Origin: Mycolicibacterium aichiense
GTDB lineage: Bacteria; Actinomycetota; Actinomycetes; Mycobacteriales; Mycobacteriaceae
Length of the DNA: 64,000 bases
Assembly (NCBI RefSeq): GCF_010726245.1
Contig: NZ_AP022561.1
Coordinates: 1,922,001-1,986,000 of the forward strand
Direction: 5' to 3'
Below are positions 50,445 to 60,984 of this stretch, piece by piece. The first letter of the stretch is position 1. Each line of letters starts with the position of its first letter. The position numbers and the translations under genes were made by a program. The notes beneath the pieces are model-generated. The model did no database searches. It had not been told where the DNA came from and saw nothing but the letters and a program-made list of their open reading frames with translations.

Positions 50445-50996
50445 TCAGCCGACCTGATCGTCGCGGCCGGCGGCGGCGAGGAGATCCTCGCGCCCTCGCG
50501 CCACCCGGGAGCGGATGGTGCCCACCGGGCAGCCACAGACCTCGGCGGCCTCGGCATAGGACAACCCCAGCACCTGGGTCAGCATCAACGCGTTGCGGCG
50601 GTCGGTGTCCAATCCGTCGAGCAGCATCCTGATCTCGGTGATGTCCTCGAACCGGCCGGCGCTGTGTCGGGCGTCGAGCACCTGCTCCAGATCGATTGCG
50701 GAGGTCGTGCGCGGTCGTGCCTGATTGCGCCGGATCTGGTCGACGACGACGCGGCGGGCGATCGACAGCAGCCAGGTCTTGGCCGAGGACCGACCGGAGA
50801 ATCGGGGGAGTGCGCCCAACGCCCGCAGGAATGTCTCCTGCGTCAGGTCGTCGGCGTGACCTGGATCACCGAGGAAGGCAACCGCACGCCAGACGTCGCG
50901 CTCGGTGGCCTTGATAAACGCCTCGAGAGCGGCCGCGTCGCCCCGGCCGGCAGCCAGGGCCAGCGCGGTGACGGGGTCGTCGTCGTGTTCGGCCAC
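50445..50996 (-). CDS. sigC: ECF RNA polymerase sigma factor SigC
   Basis: ECF sigma factor of 183 residues, closely resembling M. tuberculosis SigC. Region 2 is [67 protein letters not shown] and region 4 is [35 protein letters not shown]. No anti-sigma gene adjoins it. It diverges from a CtpB-type ATPase across 132 bp; in M. tuberculosis SigC controls copper acquisition genes including the nrp and ctpB region. Confidence 0.93.
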   Translation of the reverse strand: MAEHDDDPVTALALAAGRGDAAALEAFIKATERDVWRAVAFLGDPGHADDLTQETFLRALGALPRFSGRSSAKTWLLSIARRVVVDQIRRNQARPRTTSAIDLEQVLDARHSAGRFEDITEIRMLLDGLDTDRRNALMLTQVLGLSYAEAAEVCGCPVGTIRSRVARGREDLLAAAGRDDQVG

Positions 50997-51128
50997 GCTC
51001 AGTGAGACTAGGGGATCACCGTGACCGGCACATTCCCGGCCTGTTGCGGGAGCGTATTTTGGGTGGTCGGGAACCGCGCGGCCGTCGTGGCCGACTACTA
51101 CCCGGGTCCCTGACAGGCAAGGAGTGCG

Positions 51129-53378
51129 ATGACGGTGTCGGTCGTGGGCGGTTCAGCCGCTACGAACGAGTCCGACGCCTCGCAGCGTGTCGAACTCGAC
51201 GTCTCGGGGATGTCCTGCGCGGCGTGTGCGGCTCGGGTCGAGACCAAGCTCAACAAGGTCGACGGAGTGCGCGCCTCGGTCAACTACGCCACCCGGGTGG
51301 CCAGCATCGATGCCCCCGAATCGGTGGCCACCGAGGATTTGTGCGAGGTCATCCGCAAGGCCGGTTACGACGCCGCTCCGCGCTCCGCCGCGGCCGCCGA
51401 GACAGCGGACCCCGACGACACGCTGGCCCGCAGCCTGCTGCGGCGGCTGGCGATCGCCGCCGTGCTGTTCGTGCCGCTGGCCGACCTGTCGGTGATGTTC
51501 GCGGTGGTTCCCAGTACCCGGTTCACCGGCTGGGGCTGGCTGCTCACCGCGCTGGCGGCGCCGATCGTCACCTGGGCCGCCTGGCCGTTCCACCGGGTTG
51601 CCCTGCGCAACGCCCGCCATGGCACCGCGTCCATGGAGACGCTGATCTCGGTCGGCGTCACCGCGGCCACACTGTGGTCGCTGTACACGATCTTCATCGG
51701 GCATCGCGAACGACGCAGTGACGGCATCTGGCAGGCGCTGCTGAGCAGCGATTCGATCTACCTGGAGGTGGCCGCCGGCGTCACCGTCTTCATCCTGGCC
51801 GGGCGCTACTTCGAGGCGCGGGCGAAGTCGCGGGCCGGCAGCGCGTTGCGCGCGCTGGCCGCTCTCAGCGCAAAGAACGTGACGGTGCTGCTGGCCGACG
51901 GCAGTGAAATGGTGCTGCCGGCAGACGAACTCAAAGAGCAGCAGAAATTCGTGGTGCGCCCCGGCGAGACCATCGCCGCCGACGGGTTGGTGATCGAGGG
52001 TGACGCCGCGATCGACATGAGCGCGATGACCGGCGAAGCCAAGCCGTCGCGTGCGCACCCGGGTGCACCGGTGGTCGGCGGAACAGTGGTGCTCGACGGC
52101 CGGTTGATCGTCGAGGCCGCTGCCGTGGGTTCCGACACCCAGTTCGCCGGGATGGTGCGGCTGGTCGAAGAAGCGCAAGCGCAGAAAGCTGACGCTCAGC
52201 GACTGGCCGACCGGATCGCCGGTGTCTTCGTGCCGGTCGTGTTCGGAATCGCGGCACTGACGGCGATGGGCTGGCTGTTGGCCGGAGCCGACGCCGACCG
52301 GGTGTTCTCGGCCGCGCTGGCGGTGCTGGTGATCGCCTGCCCCTGCGCGCTGGGGCTGGCGACCCCGACGGCGATGATGGTGGCCTCCGGACGCGGCGCA
52401 CAGCTCGGCATCTTCCTGAAGGGCTACCGGGCGCTCGAAGCCATCCGCGCGGTGGACACCGTGGTGTTCGACAAGACCGGCACGCTGACCACCGGGCATC
52501 TCGCGGTCACCGAGGTGACCGTTGCCGACGGCGCGCGGCCCGACGAGATCCTGGCGCTCGCCGCGGCTGTCGAGGCCGCCTCCGAACATGCTGTCGCAGT
52601 GGCCATCACGACCGCCACCGACGAGCGCCGGCCGGTGGAGGACTTCCGCGCCCATCCGGGTCGCGGGGTCACCGGCACGGTATCGGGGCGGCGGGTGACG
52701 GTCGGGCGCCCGTCCTGGGTCGCCGGGCAGACCGACCTGCCCGAGTCGGTTCAGGCGGCTCGACGAAGCGGCGAATCACGCGGGGAGACGGTGGTATTCG
52801 TCGCCGTCGACGGGCAGGTGTGTGGTGCCGTGGCGGTGGCCGACGCGGTCAAGGAATCGGCCGCGGGCGCGGTGGCCGCCTTGCACCGCCGCGGGCTGCG
52901 TACCGTGCTGCTCACCGGCGACAACGCCGCCGCCGCAGGAGCGGTCGCCGCGGAGGTCGGTATCGACGAAGTCATCGCCGAGGTGCTGCCCGAAGGCAAG
53001 GTCGACGTCATCGAGCAGCTGCGCGACCAGGGCCGAGTGGTCGCCATGGTCGGCGACGGCATCAACGATGGTCCCGCGCTGGCGTCGGCGGACTTGGGCC
53101 TGGCCATCGGACGCGGCACCGACGTGGCGATCGGCGCCGCCGACATCATCCTGGTGCGCGACGATCTCGACATCGTCCCGCAGGCACTCGACCTGGCCAA
53201 GGCCACCATGCGCACGATCCGGACCAACCTGTACTGGGCATTCGGTTACAACGTGGCAGCCATCCCGATCGCCGCGGCCGGATTCCTCAATCCGCTCATC
53301 GCCGGTGCGGCGATGGCGTTCTCGTCGTTCTTCGTCGTCTCGAACAGCCTGCGGCTGCGCAACTTCGACGCCCGCTAA
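51129..53378 (+). CDS. ctpB: P1B-type copper-transporting ATPase, CtpB-like
   Basis: Copper pump of 749 residues. An N-terminal heavy-metal domain has C30-x-x-C33 (GMSCAACA). Then come membrane helices with the metal path C404-P-C406 ([16 protein letters not shown]), the phosphorylated D448 ([10 protein letters not shown]), the actuator MTGEAKP, and the [33 protein letters not shown] hinge. Its N-terminal and PLADLS segments follow M. tuberculosis CtpB (Rv0103c) closely. Start ATG 51129 has AAGGAG. CopZ follows 15 nt later; SigC diverges. Confidence 0.94.
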   Translation: MTVSVVGGSAATNESDASQRVELDVSGMSCAACAARVETKLNKVDGVRASVNYATRVASIDAPESVATEDLCEVIRKAGYDAAPRSAAAAETADPDDTLARSLLRRLAIAAVLFVPLADLSVMFAVVPSTRFTGWGWLLTALAAPIVTWAAWPFHRVALRNARHGTASMETLISVGVTAATLWSLYTIFIGHRERRSDGIWQALLSSDSIYLEVAAGVTVFILAGRYFEARAKSRAGSALRALAALSAKNVTVLLADGSEMVLPADELKEQQKFVVRPGETIAADGLVIEGDAAIDMSAMTGEAKPSRAHPGAPVVGGTVVLDGRLIVEAAAVGSDTQFAGMVRLVEEAQAQKADAQRLADRIAGVFVPVVFGIAALTAMGWLLAGADADRVFSAALAVLVIACPCALGLATPTAMMVASGRGAQLGIFLKGYRALEAIRAVDTVVFDKTGTLTTGHLAVTEVTVADGARPDEILALAAAVEAASEHAVAVAITTATDERRPVEDFRAHPGRGVTGTVSGRRVTVGRPSWVAGQTDLPESVQAARRSGESRGETVVFVAVDGQVCGAVAVADAVKESAAGAVAALHRRGLRTVLLTGDNAAAAGAVAAEVGIDEVIAEVLPEGKVDVIEQLRDQGRVVAMVGDGINDGPALASADLGLAIGRGTDVAIGAADIILVRDDLDIVPQALDLAKATMRTIRTNLYWAFGYNVAAIPIAAAGFLNPLIAGAAMAFSSFFVVSNSLRLRNFDAR

Positions 53379-53393
53379 CGAAAGGCATATCTC

Positions 53394-53600
53394 GTGTCGA
53401 ACACGTTCACGATCACCGGTCTGCACTGCCAGAGCTGCGTGCGGGTGGTCACCGGTGCTCTTGCGGCGCTGCCAACCGTCAGTGTCGTCGACATCGACCT
53501 CGACCCCGAGGGCGCGTCGATCGTGCGGGTCGACGGCGAGGTCACCGTCGACCAGGTGCGCGAGGCGCTGGCAGACGAGGATTACACCGTCGTAGGCTGA
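53394..53600 (+). CDS. CopZ-like heavy-metal-associated domain protein
   Basis: A 68-residue ferredoxin-like HMA domain from GTG 53394, with the metal site C12-x-x-C15 in LHCQSCV. It should ferry Cu(I) to or from CtpB; it follows the ATPase by 15 nt with GAAAGG as ribosome site. Typical length for a CopZ/Atx1-like chaperone. Confidence 0.9.
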   Translation: MSNTFTITGLHCQSCVRVVTGALAALPTVSVVDIDLDPEGASIVRVDGEVTVDQVREALADEDYTVVG

Positions 53601-53626
53601 GATCTCAAGCGCCCCAGGATAACTCG

Positions 53627-54256
53627 GTGACTCCCGAAGCCATGCTGTGGCTTGCGCTGGACCTGATCGGGACGTTTGTGTTCGCGCTCAACGGCGCATT
53701 GACCGCAGTGCGCGCCGCTCGTCTCGACATCGTCGGGGTGGTCACACTCGGCATGATGACCGCCCTGGGCGGTGGCGTCATCCGGGATGTGATCATCGGC
53801 GACATCCCGCCTGCGACGTTTCGTGACTGGCGATACTTCGCGCTCGCCGTCGCCGGCGGGCTGCTCGCCTTCGCACTCAGCAAGCTGTTGCACCGGTTGG
53901 AGGCCGCGATCACGGTGTTCGATGCAATGGGCCTGAGCGTGTTCGCGGTGATCGGGACTGCCAAGGCGGCGGCATTCGGGTTGGGTGTCGCCCCGACGTT
54001 GCTGCTGGGCGTGGTCACCGCGGTGGGCGGCGGCACTATTCGCGACGTCCTGATCGGGCAGATCCCCACCGTGCTGCGCAGCGAACTGTATGCGATCCCG
54101 GCCCTGATGGCGGCGGCGATCACGGTCGGCGCCATTCGGCTGGACTGCTACGGGTTGGCGGCCGCCCTGGCCGCCGCGGCGGTGTGTTTCGTCATCCGGA
54201 TGCTCGGGGTTCGGTTCGGCCTCAACGCACCCGGCCCACTCGGCACCGACCGCTGA
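53627..54256 (+). CDS. TRIC/UPF0126-family membrane channel
   Basis: A 209-residue membrane protein with seven helices and two glycine-rich repeats, TALGGGVIRDVIIGDIPPATF and TAVGGGTIRDVLIGQIPTVL, the signature of bacterial trimeric intracellular cation (TRIC/YadS) channels for K+. Chosen start GTG 53627 gives MTPEAMLWLAL. It lies 26 nt after the CopZ gene; linkage to copper is only by position. Confidence 0.9.
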   Translation: MTPEAMLWLALDLIGTFVFALNGALTAVRAARLDIVGVVTLGMMTALGGGVIRDVIIGDIPPATFRDWRYFALAVAGGLLAFALSKLLHRLEAAITVFDAMGLSVFAVIGTAKAAAFGLGVAPTLLLGVVTAVGGGTIRDVLIGQIPTVLRSELYAIPALMAAAITVGAIRLDCYGLAAALAAAAVCFVIRMLGVRFGLNAPGPLGTDR

Positions 54257-54259
54257 GGT

Positions 54260-55543
54260 TCAGGGGGCCAGCCAGGCGAGCGCCGCGACGACCAGCGCCT
54301 CGGTGCCGGTGTCCAGGGTGGGTTGGATGACCGGAGCGAACCCCGGCGAGTGGTTGACCGGAATGTCCTGGCTGACCCGTCCGTTCTGGACTGCCCTGCG
54401 ATAGTGCTGCTCGTCGATTCCACCGATACCCCAATAGGTGAACGGCACCCCGAGCGCGGTGGGGATGTCACTGAAGTCCTCACTCGCCGCTCCCTGCGGC
54501 ATAGCGTGCAGGCGTGCGCCGAAGTGTCGCGCGAAGGCGTCGTGTACTCGGCCGGTGACCTCATCGTCGTTCACGGTGAGCGGAAACGAATCGTAGAGTT
54601 CGAATTCCGGCTCTTCGGGTGAATCGGAGGCCTGGCATTCGGCGATCACGATGCGCCGGATCGCGTTGAGTACCGAGGTGCGCGTCGACTCGTCGAACGT
54701 GCGCAGGTTGAGTTCCAGGACGGCACGATCGCCGATCACGTTGCTTTTCGTCCCTGCTCGAATGCTGCCGACGGTCAGGACGACGGTGTCGGCCGCAGCG
54801 ACCTCTCGAGAAACGATGGTCTGCAGGCGGATCACGATCATCGCCGCCAGGACCACCGAGTCCACCGCCGCCTGAGGCATCGAGCCGTGCGCACCGCGGC
54901 CGAACACCGTGATCCGCATGCTGTCGGCTGCTGCCAGGAACGGACCGCGATGCGTTCCGACCACGCCGGCGGGTAGGGGAAGCACGTGTTGCGCCATGGC
55001 GACGTCGACATCCGGAATGGCTTCGCGCAGGCCGTCATTCACCATTCCCCGTGCACCATCACCGACCTCTTCAGCCGGTTGGAACAAAGCGATGACGGTC
55101 CCGTTCCACTGCTCGGCGTGCCTGGCCAACAATTCGGACGCACCAAGCAAGCAGGTGACGTGGACGTCGTGCCCGCAGGCGTGCATGACCGGAACCTCAT
55201 TGCCGGAGGCGTCGATGGCGCGCTCCGTGCTGGCGTAGGCCAGACCGGTTGCTTCCTGCACAGGCAGCGCATCCATATCCGCGCGCAGCAGCACCACCGG
55301 GCCTTCACCGGCCCGGATGATGCCGATGACGCCGGTGCCGCCGATTCCCTCGCGGACCTCGATTCCCGACTCGCGTAGTTTCTCGGCGACCAGGCCCGCG
55401 GTCCGGTGTTCCTGGTGGGAAAGTTCGGGATGCCGGTGCAGGTCGCGGTAGAAATCTTCTTGCCACTGCCGGACCGCGGGTAGCCCGGCCAAGATGGCGC
55501 CATCGCGACCAGTCGTCGAATCCGCGATCGAGGTCTCGGCCAT
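54260..55543 (-). CDS. M20-family amidohydrolase
   Basis: A 427-residue M20D metal-dependent amidohydrolase (hippurate hydrolase/AmhX type). The dizinc residues lie in LLRADMDALPVQEATG, MHACGHDVHVTCLLGASELL and LFQPAEEVGDGARGMVNDG. ATG 55543 with AAGGAG 8 nt upstream is the start; the reading from 55777 crosses the promoter. Convergent with the TRIC gene, divergent from the SGNH gene. Substrate unknown. Confidence 0.9.
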   Translation of the reverse strand: MAETSIADSTTGRDGAILAGLPAVRQWQEDFYRDLHRHPELSHQEHRTAGLVAEKLRESGIEVREGIGGTGVIGIIRAGEGPVVLLRADMDALPVQEATGLAYASTERAIDASGNEVPVMHACGHDVHVTCLLGASELLARHAEQWNGTVIALFQPAEEVGDGARGMVNDGLREAIPDVDVAMAQHVLPLPAGVVGTHRGPFLAAADSMRITVFGRGAHGSMPQAAVDSVVLAAMIVIRLQTIVSREVAAADTVVLTVGSIRAGTKSNVIGDRAVLELNLRTFDESTRTSVLNAIRRIVIAECQASDSPEEPEFELYDSFPLTVNDDEVTGRVHDAFARHFGARLHAMPQGAASEDFSDIPTALGVPFTYWGIGGIDEQHYRRAVQNGRVSQDIPVNHSPGFAPVIQPTLDTGTEALVVAALAWLAP

Positions 55544-55687
55544 CTTTCGGCTCCTTGCCGTGCCCGGTGGGCAACGCAGTACCCAACCTACGCCGCCCCC
55601 ACATGCGATGTCCTCGGCCTGCCGGACTCCGATAACCTTGCCATCTGCCAAGCGGGTCACCCGGGATAGAGAAGCGAGAACGAGCAC

Positions 55688-56836
55688 ATGCCCGAACTGT
55701 TCGAGGTTCCGATCACGATGAACCTGGTGCGTGGGGCGCAGGAACTCGACATCACCAACCAGGGTCTGTTGCCGCATCGGCTACCTCGCTGGGCCCGCGC
55801 GCAATGTGACGACCCCCAACTCGCCATGGCCGAAGCTCAACCGGCCGGATGCCGACTGGTTTTCGAAACGCGTTGCACTGAAATCGAACTGGAAGCGCTG
55901 CGAACCCGGCCCGCCTATAAGGGCATGCCCATGCGGCCCGATGGCGTCTACGATCTGGTCGTCGACGGGGAGTTGACCGCGCAAGCCAGCCTGTCCGGTG
56001 GCAACGTGCTGATGAAGGACGCTGCCGCCGGTACCGAGGAACTCATTGCCGGCGCGCCGGGTGTGATTCGCTTCACCAACCTGCCGGACCGGCCGAAGAT
56101 GGTCGAAATCTGGTTGCCGCACAACGAGATCACCGAACTGATAGCGCTACGGAGTGACCATCCGTTGCAACCTTGCCCGATCACCCGGCCGGTGTGGCTG
56201 CATCACGGCAGTTCCATCAGCCACGGGTCCAATGCGCTGCACCCCACCGGCACCTGGCCCGCGGTGGCGGCAGCCGGTGCCGGTGTCGAACTGATCAACC
56301 TCGGGATGGGCGGTGCGGCGATGCTGGATCCGTTCACCGCCCGCACGATGCGCGATATCCCGGCCGACCTGATCAGTGTCAAGATCGGCATCAACATCGT
56401 CAACGCCGACCTGATGCGCCTGCGCGCCTTCGGTCCGGCCGTGCACGGCTTCCTCGACACCATCCGCGACGGGCATCCGGTGACGCCGATCATCGTGATC
56501 TCCGCCGTGTACTGCCCCATCCATGAGGACACGCCGGGACCGCTGGCCCCCGATTTCAGCGGGGGAACACTGGCATTCGCCGCGACCGGCAACCCGACGG
56601 AGGTGGCGGCAGGCAAGCTCACGCTGCGCGTCATTCGCGACGAGCTCGCCCACATCGTCGGCGAAAGAGCACTGACCGACCCGCACCTGCGCTACGTCGA
56701 CGGCCTGGACCTGTACGGTCCGGCAGACTTCGCCGAGTTCCCGCTTCCCGACCGGTTGCACCCCGGCCCGCAGGCCCACGACCGGATGGGGCAGCGCTTT
56801 GCCTGCGTGATTCGCGAGAGCAGCGCATCGTCCTAG
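55688..56836 (+). CDS. SGNH/GDSL-family hydrolase with SsfX3-like N-domain
   Basis: A 382-residue cytoplasmic hydrolase. The N-terminal half is a beta-sandwich (residues about 1-150); the C-terminal half is an SGNH fold: the block I nucleophile GSSISHG, block II GMGGAAM, block III GINIVNADL, and block V DRLHPGPQAHDRMG with the catalytic Asp-His. The domain order resembles SsfX3-like acyltransferases/esterases. Substrate unknown. No signal peptide. Confidence 0.82.
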   Translation: MPELFEVPITMNLVRGAQELDITNQGLLPHRLPRWARAQCDDPQLAMAEAQPAGCRLVFETRCTEIELEALRTRPAYKGMPMRPDGVYDLVVDGELTAQASLSGGNVLMKDAAAGTEELIAGAPGVIRFTNLPDRPKMVEIWLPHNEITELIALRSDHPLQPCPITRPVWLHHGSSISHGSNALHPTGTWPAVAAAGAGVELINLGMGGAAMLDPFTARTMRDIPADLISVKIGINIVNADLMRLRAFGPAVHGFLDTIRDGHPVTPIIVISAVYCPIHEDTPGPLAPDFSGGTLAFAATGNPTEVAAGKLTLRVIRDELAHIVGERALTDPHLRYVDGLDLYGPADFAEFPLPDRLHPGPQAHDRMGQRFACVIRESSASS

Positions 56837-56961
56837 CGAGAACCCTTGTCGCGCACGGTGGTGGGCAGTGCCGGTCGCGAGTCACCACCTCGACGTGAGG
56901 CTTGGCGATGTGCTGCATCGACTCGTCGCCCGCGACCGACCTGCCACACCGTCACCCTATC

Positions 56962-56981
56962 ATCTGAACACCTGAACAGAT
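56962..56981. promoter_or_regulatory. Operator-like element upstream of sodA, shared with cbiM
   Basis: ATCTGAACACCTGAACAGAT, a 20-bp element with inverted ends (ATCTG...CAGAT), ends 11 nt before the sodA start codon and just after a possible -10 (TATCAT, 56958-56963). Its reverse complement shares 16 of 20 bases with the element at 62624-62643 upstream of cbiM. It also contains two TGAACA direct repeats, a half-site typical of ArsR/SmtB operators. Confidence 0.65.
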
Positions 56982-56992
56982 AAGTTGATGAC

Positions 56993-57613
56993 ATGACTGA
57001 TTACCGCTTGCCTGACTTGGATTACGACTACAGCGCACTCGAGCCCCATATTTCCGGCGAGATCAACGAGATTCACCACAGCAAGCACCACGCGGCTTAC
57101 GTCAAAGGCGTCAACGACGCGTTGGCCAAACTGGAGGAAGCTCGCGCCACCGCCGACCACGCTGCGATCTTCCTCAACGAGAAGAACCTGGCCTTCCATC
57201 TCGGCGGTCACCTCAACCACTCGATCTGGTGGAAGAACCTGTCGCCCAACGGAGGTGACAAGCCAGTCGGAGAGCTGGCAGCCGCCGTCGATGAGGCGTT
57301 CGGGTCATTCGATGCGTTCCGCGCTCAGTTCAGCGCCGCTGCCAACGGTTTACAGGGTTCCGGCTGGGCAGTACTGGGTTACGAGCCGCTCGGCGGCAAG
57401 CTGCTGACGTTCCAGCTCTACGACCAGCAGGCCAACGTGCCCGCGGGGATCGTGCCGCTGCTGCAGGTCGACATGTGGGAGCACGCCTATTACCTGCAGT
57501 ACAAAAACGTCAAGGCCGACTACGTGACGGCGTTCTGGAATGTCGTGAACTGGGCCGACGTTGGGGACCGGTTCACCTCGGCAATCGGCAAGCCACAGGG
57601 CGGTCTTGCCTGA
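56993..57613 (+). CDS. sodA: Superoxide dismutase, Mn/Fe family, Mn-type
   Basis: Dismutates superoxide. The 206-residue protein has metal ligands His28, His76, Asp160 and His164 (DMWEHAYY). At position 145, where M. tuberculosis SodA has the iron-favouring His, this protein has Gln (YDQQAN), the residue found in manganese-using mycobacterial SODs. No signal peptide, as in other mycobacteria. There is no ribosome site before ATG 56993, and an operator-like element lies in its place, so expression may be regulated at the promoter by a metal sensor. Confidence 0.96.
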   Translation: MTDYRLPDLDYDYSALEPHISGEINEIHHSKHHAAYVKGVNDALAKLEEARATADHAAIFLNEKNLAFHLGGHLNHSIWWKNLSPNGGDKPVGELAAAVDEAFGSFDAFRAQFSAAANGLQGSGWAVLGYEPLGGKLLTFQLYDQQANVPAGIVPLLQVDMWEHAYYLQYKNVKADYVTAFWNVVNWADVGDRFTSAIGKPQGGLA

Positions 57614-57622
57614 CTGCGTGAT

Positions 57623-59527
57623 TCAGCGCCGGTTCTTGGCCAATTCCCGCAGCATCGCGTTGTAGGCGTCGAGGTCGTCGTCGTAGTGGGCATCGGCGTG
57701 CCGGTCGGTGCGGGTGGCGGTCCGCCGGTCTTGGCGTGCCCACTGCACCACGAGCGCGATGACGACGACGATCACCGGAAGCTCGCTGGAGCCCCAGGCG
57801 ATCGCCCCACCGAGATGCTGGTCGTCGTTCAGGCTCGCCAGCCACGGTAGGTGCAGGTAGCGGTAGAACGTGCCGCCGAGCACCGAAGTCATGGTCATGG
57901 TCGCGATCCCGAAGAACGCGTGGAACGGCATCACCGCGAACAGCAGGCCCAGGCGTCCGATGAACGGCAAGCGTTTCGGCCCCGGGTCAATGCCGATGAT
58001 TCCCCAGAAGAACAGGTACCCGGTGATCAGGAAGTGCAGGGTCATGAACTCATGGCCCCAGTGGTAGCGGACCAGGGTGTCGAAAATTGGCGTGAAATAC
58101 ACCGCGTACAGCGAGCCGACGAACAGCACAAATGCCGTTGCGGGATGAGACAGGAACCGGGACACCGGCGAATGCACCAGCCACAGCAGCCATTCCCGGG
58201 GACCGGGTGGGCGGCCGGCGCCTGCGACCGGAAGCGCGCGGAGCGCCAACGTAATCGGTGCGCCCAGCACCAGGAACACCGGGATGAACATGTTCAATGC
58301 CATGTGCTCGCCCATGTGCACGCTGAACATGGCCGACCCGTAGGCGCGCACCCCTGAACTGGTGGCGAGAAGCAGTGCGGCACAACCCAGCAGCCACGCG
58401 ACCATCCGGCCGGGCGGCCAGGCGTCGCCGCGCCGCCGCAGCCGGACGTACCCGATCACGTACCCCAAGGCCAAGACCACCGCGGCGACGCCGAGCAGCA
58501 CGTCGAACCGCCAGGCCGTCAGCAGCCGAAGCGCGGTGGGTGGCTCGGTGAGCTGATAGCCGAGAAAGACGTCCCACGCGGTGAATTCGTGTGCAAGTAG
58601 CCGTGGCGCGGTCTGCATCGCCATCGTCGACACGGCCGCGACCGCCAGGATGGCGGCCACCGCGCCTGCCGGCCTGTGCTTGATGAGCAGGCTGGCGAGG
58701 AGCGCGGCCGCGGCCAGCACGCCGAATCGTCCATAGTCCGACGTCAACCCGGAAGGCATCGCCAGCAGGAACCACAGCAGCGCGCCATACACCAGCGCGA
58801 CCGTGCCCGCTGCGAGCTCAGTGAGCAGAACTCGTCTGCGCAGTTCGGCTTTCGGCGGGGCGAGCGCGGCGCCGACCTTCACTCCGGTCAGGACTGCCAG
58901 CGCGGCGGCGAAGACGATCACGGCGCTGGTCGCGTAGTCGTGGTCGGGCCCCTGGCCGGCGTTGCCGCTGACCGGCAGTGCGATCACGCCGATGAATGTG
59001 GGAATCAGCAGCACGGCGTGCCACGACCAGCGCACGGTGGCGCGCAGACTCGCGGTCACCACGGCCGCGGCGACGGCGGCCGCGATCCAGCCGCGGCCCA
59101 TTTCCGAGGCGCCGAGCGCGGTGCCGAGGCCGCCCTCGGTGATCAGCCGGGTGACCGGCACCCCGGATGCCGTCGCAGCCTGGATCGGGATCATCGCCAG
59201 CGCCGTCACCAGCCAGACCGGTGCGAGGCGTTCGGCAAGCAGGTGCACGCGGAACGACAGGGGGTCGAGCACGCCGCGGTCGTCGGGTTCGGCGGTGATC
59301 ACGATGAACACCAGCGCGCCAAGGCAGATCGCGGCGGCCAGTGTCGCGGTGAAGTAACCGATCAGACCGGCGACACTGGTTGCCGTGCCGGGGTAGGAAT
59401 CGCCGGTGGCGGTGAAGCGCCGGTCGCCGGATGCCACTGCGTATACGGCGATCGCCACGAGCAGGACGAGGTAGCCGCCCAGCAGCCATCGCCCCGGCGA
59501 CCGGGTGGCTGTGTGGGTAGCGTCCAT
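57623..59527 (-). CDS. CopD copper-resistance and CtaG cytochrome oxidase assembly fusion
   Basis: A 634-residue membrane protein with about 14 helices. The N-terminal half is CopD-like ([23 protein letters not shown], copper uptake); the C-terminal half is caa3-type CtaG ([68 protein letters not shown]) with many Met and His suited to copper. M. tuberculosis has the same fusion as Rv0102, beside ctpB and nrp. Start ATG 59527; divergent from the DUF5134 gene, convergent with sodA. Confidence 0.92.
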   Translation of the reverse strand: MDATHTATRSPGRWLLGGYLVLLVAIAVYAVASGDRRFTATGDSYPGTATSVAGLIGYFTATLAAAICLGALVFIVITAEPDDRGVLDPLSFRVHLLAERLAPVWLVTALAMIPIQAATASGVPVTRLITEGGLGTALGASEMGRGWIAAAVAAAVVTASLRATVRWSWHAVLLIPTFIGVIALPVSGNAGQGPDHDYATSAVIVFAAALAVLTGVKVGAALAPPKAELRRRVLLTELAAGTVALVYGALLWFLLAMPSGLTSDYGRFGVLAAAALLASLLIKHRPAGAVAAILAVAAVSTMAMQTAPRLLAHEFTAWDVFLGYQLTEPPTALRLLTAWRFDVLLGVAAVVLALGYVIGYVRLRRRGDAWPPGRMVAWLLGCAALLLATSSGVRAYGSAMFSVHMGEHMALNMFIPVFLVLGAPITLALRALPVAGAGRPPGPREWLLWLVHSPVSRFLSHPATAFVLFVGSLYAVYFTPIFDTLVRYHWGHEFMTLHFLITGYLFFWGIIGIDPGPKRLPFIGRLGLLFAVMPFHAFFGIATMTMTSVLGGTFYRYLHLPWLASLNDDQHLGGAIAWGSSELPVIVVVIALVVQWARQDRRTATRTDRHADAHYDDDLDAYNAMLRELAKNRR

Positions 59528-59633
59528 CGTCGCGAGTCTACGACTGGTCGTCGTAGTCGAGTCGCCGTGGTGGGAACTTTCTGGTGCGATGAATCGACCA
59601 TTGCTGACGTGCGGATCGGACAAGGAGTGACCG

Positions 59634-60305
59634 GTGATCGCTGACCTCACGCTGCGCTGGGTCGTCACGCTGTTGTTCGTGCTCGCCGCCGCGGAGTGCC
59701 TCTCGACCATCGTCGGCGCAGAGCGGCGTCCGGCGGCCGTCGTCAGCCAACTGCTGCACGTCGTGATGGCGGTGGCGATGGCGGTGATGGCCTGGCCCTG
59801 GGGCGCAGCATTGCCGACGGTTGCACCGATGGTCTTCTTCCTGCTCGCGACCCTGTGGTTCGTGGCCGTCACGGCGAGCCCGATATGTGCCGGCCACCGG
59901 ATCGCGGGCGGGTATCACGCACTGATGATGCTGGCGATGGCCTGGATGTATGCGGTGATGAACGGTCGGTTGCTGCCCGGTCAGGCGTCCTACGCGGGGG
60001 ACACGGCGTCGACGTCCGCCGGGTCGTCGGGCCATGCCGGTCACGCGGGGATGAACATGCCCGGCATGGACATGTCCGGCACCACGGACGCGGCAGACAG
60101 TTCCGGCGGCGGGTATCCGCCCTACATCGACGCGCTGAACTGGGTCTGCACGATTGGGTTCGCGGTGGCCGCGGCGTTCTGGCTGTATCGCTACCTCGCG
60201 GTGCGGATGAATCGCGAGCCGGTCGTGGCGGCGCGCCCGCTGGGCATTCTGTGTCAATCGATGATGGCCGCGGGGATGGCGATCATGTTCGGCGTCATGC
60301 TCTGA
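59634..60305 (+). CDS. DUF5134 membrane protein with Met/His-rich loop
   Basis: A 223-residue protein with about seven helices and, between residues 131 and 149, the segment [17 protein letters not shown], which looks like a Cu(I)-binding extracytoplasmic loop. Start GTG 59634 with AAGGAG about 8 nt upstream. It shares its promoter region with the CopD-CtaG fusion, so a copper role is reasonable; the DUF itself has no assigned function. Confidence 0.85.
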   Translation: MIADLTLRWVVTLLFVLAAAECLSTIVGAERRPAAVVSQLLHVVMAVAMAVMAWPWGAALPTVAPMVFFLLATLWFVAVTASPICAGHRIAGGYHALMMLAMAWMYAVMNGRLLPGQASYAGDTASTSAGSSGHAGHAGMNMPGMDMSGTTDAADSSGGGYPPYIDALNWVCTIGFAVAAAFWLYRYLAVRMNREPVVAARPLGILCQSMMAAGMAIMFGVML

Positions 60306-60317
60306 GGCGCCGACGAG

Positions 60318-60346
60318 CTGTGGCCCGACCTCGGACCAGGCCACAG
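60318..60346. terminator. Hairpin between convergent genes
   Basis: Perfect stem CTGTGGCC (60318-60325) and GGCCACAG (60339-60346) with a 13-nt loop, between the stops of the DUF5134 gene and the facing secreted-protein gene. No T-run; could act in both directions. Confidence 0.5.
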
Positions 60347-60361
60347 CATCGTGGTGTCGGT

Positions 60362-60934
60362 CTAACAGGAGCCCTGGGCCCGCAGCGACGTCTTGGCGAC
60401 CTGTGCTGTGCACGACTTCACGGCCGCAGACGGCGAACGATGCGGGGTGATCGTGACGTGGTGGCCGCTGAGTTGGCGGATTACTGCTGCGGAGAGGTCT
60501 GCCTCGTCGGGAAGCGCCGCACCCCTGGCTTGCAGGGAGTCGTAGGTCGTCTTGATCAGGCCACCGTTCAACAGGCCGGTTACCGTGCCGTTCGATCCGT
60601 GTGTCGGGTGCTCATAGTTCGGCGTTCCAAAAGCGTTGTGGTAGTTGGTCCCGAGTGGCGAATCGTCCAGGGACTTGTTGAATGCGGTGTTCTGGTTGAA
60701 CACTCGGTCACCGAGTGCTTGGACGGCGCGTACGCCCGGTGCCGGATTGCCCGGAGTGCTTTCAGTCCCGAAGCCCGGCCTGCCGACTGCGTCGCCTGAC
60801 GGGGTGCTGTAGCCGTGGGCGTGCGCGATAGCAGCTCCGGGAGCCGCCACCATCAGTACCGCGGCAAGCGCGGTCCCGCTCAGGGCGGCGCCTGCGCGAA
60901 TGCGGCGGCGGGGATTGAGATGCTGCGTGGTCAT
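60362..60934 (-). CDS. Secreted protein of unknown function
   Basis: A 190-residue exported protein from ATG 60934: basic start (TTQHLNPRRRIRAG), a hydrophobic segment and a cleavage site near AIAHAHG. The mature N-terminus is His-rich (HAHG), and two Cys near the end (SCTAQ and QGSC) may pair. I do not recognise the family. Upstream on the same strand lies another small His-containing secreted protein. Confidence 0.7.
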   Translation of the reverse strand: MTTQHLNPRRRIRAGAALSGTALAAVLMVAAPGAAIAHAHGYSTPSGDAVGRPGFGTESTPGNPAPGVRAVQALGDRVFNQNTAFNKSLDDSPLGTNYHNAFGTPNYEHPTHGSNGTVTGLLNGGLIKTTYDSLQARGAALPDEADLSAAVIRQLSGHHVTITPHRSPSAAVKSCTAQVAKTSLRAQGSC

Positions 60935-60984
60935 GTGAGCCTGCCCTTCAGTCAATGGTGTTGTTTCTCAACGGTCCTGGTCGT

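Noticed and set aside
50997..51128. SigC-type promoter for ctpB
   Set aside because: GGGAAC-like and CGT-like hexamers occur, but none at the needed spacing, so I do not annotate one.
56962..56981. sodA element as a Nur or Fur box
   Set aside because: It does not have the TTGCaa-type half-sites of Nur boxes or the AT-rich mycobacterial Fur/Zur pattern; an ArsR-type site fits better.
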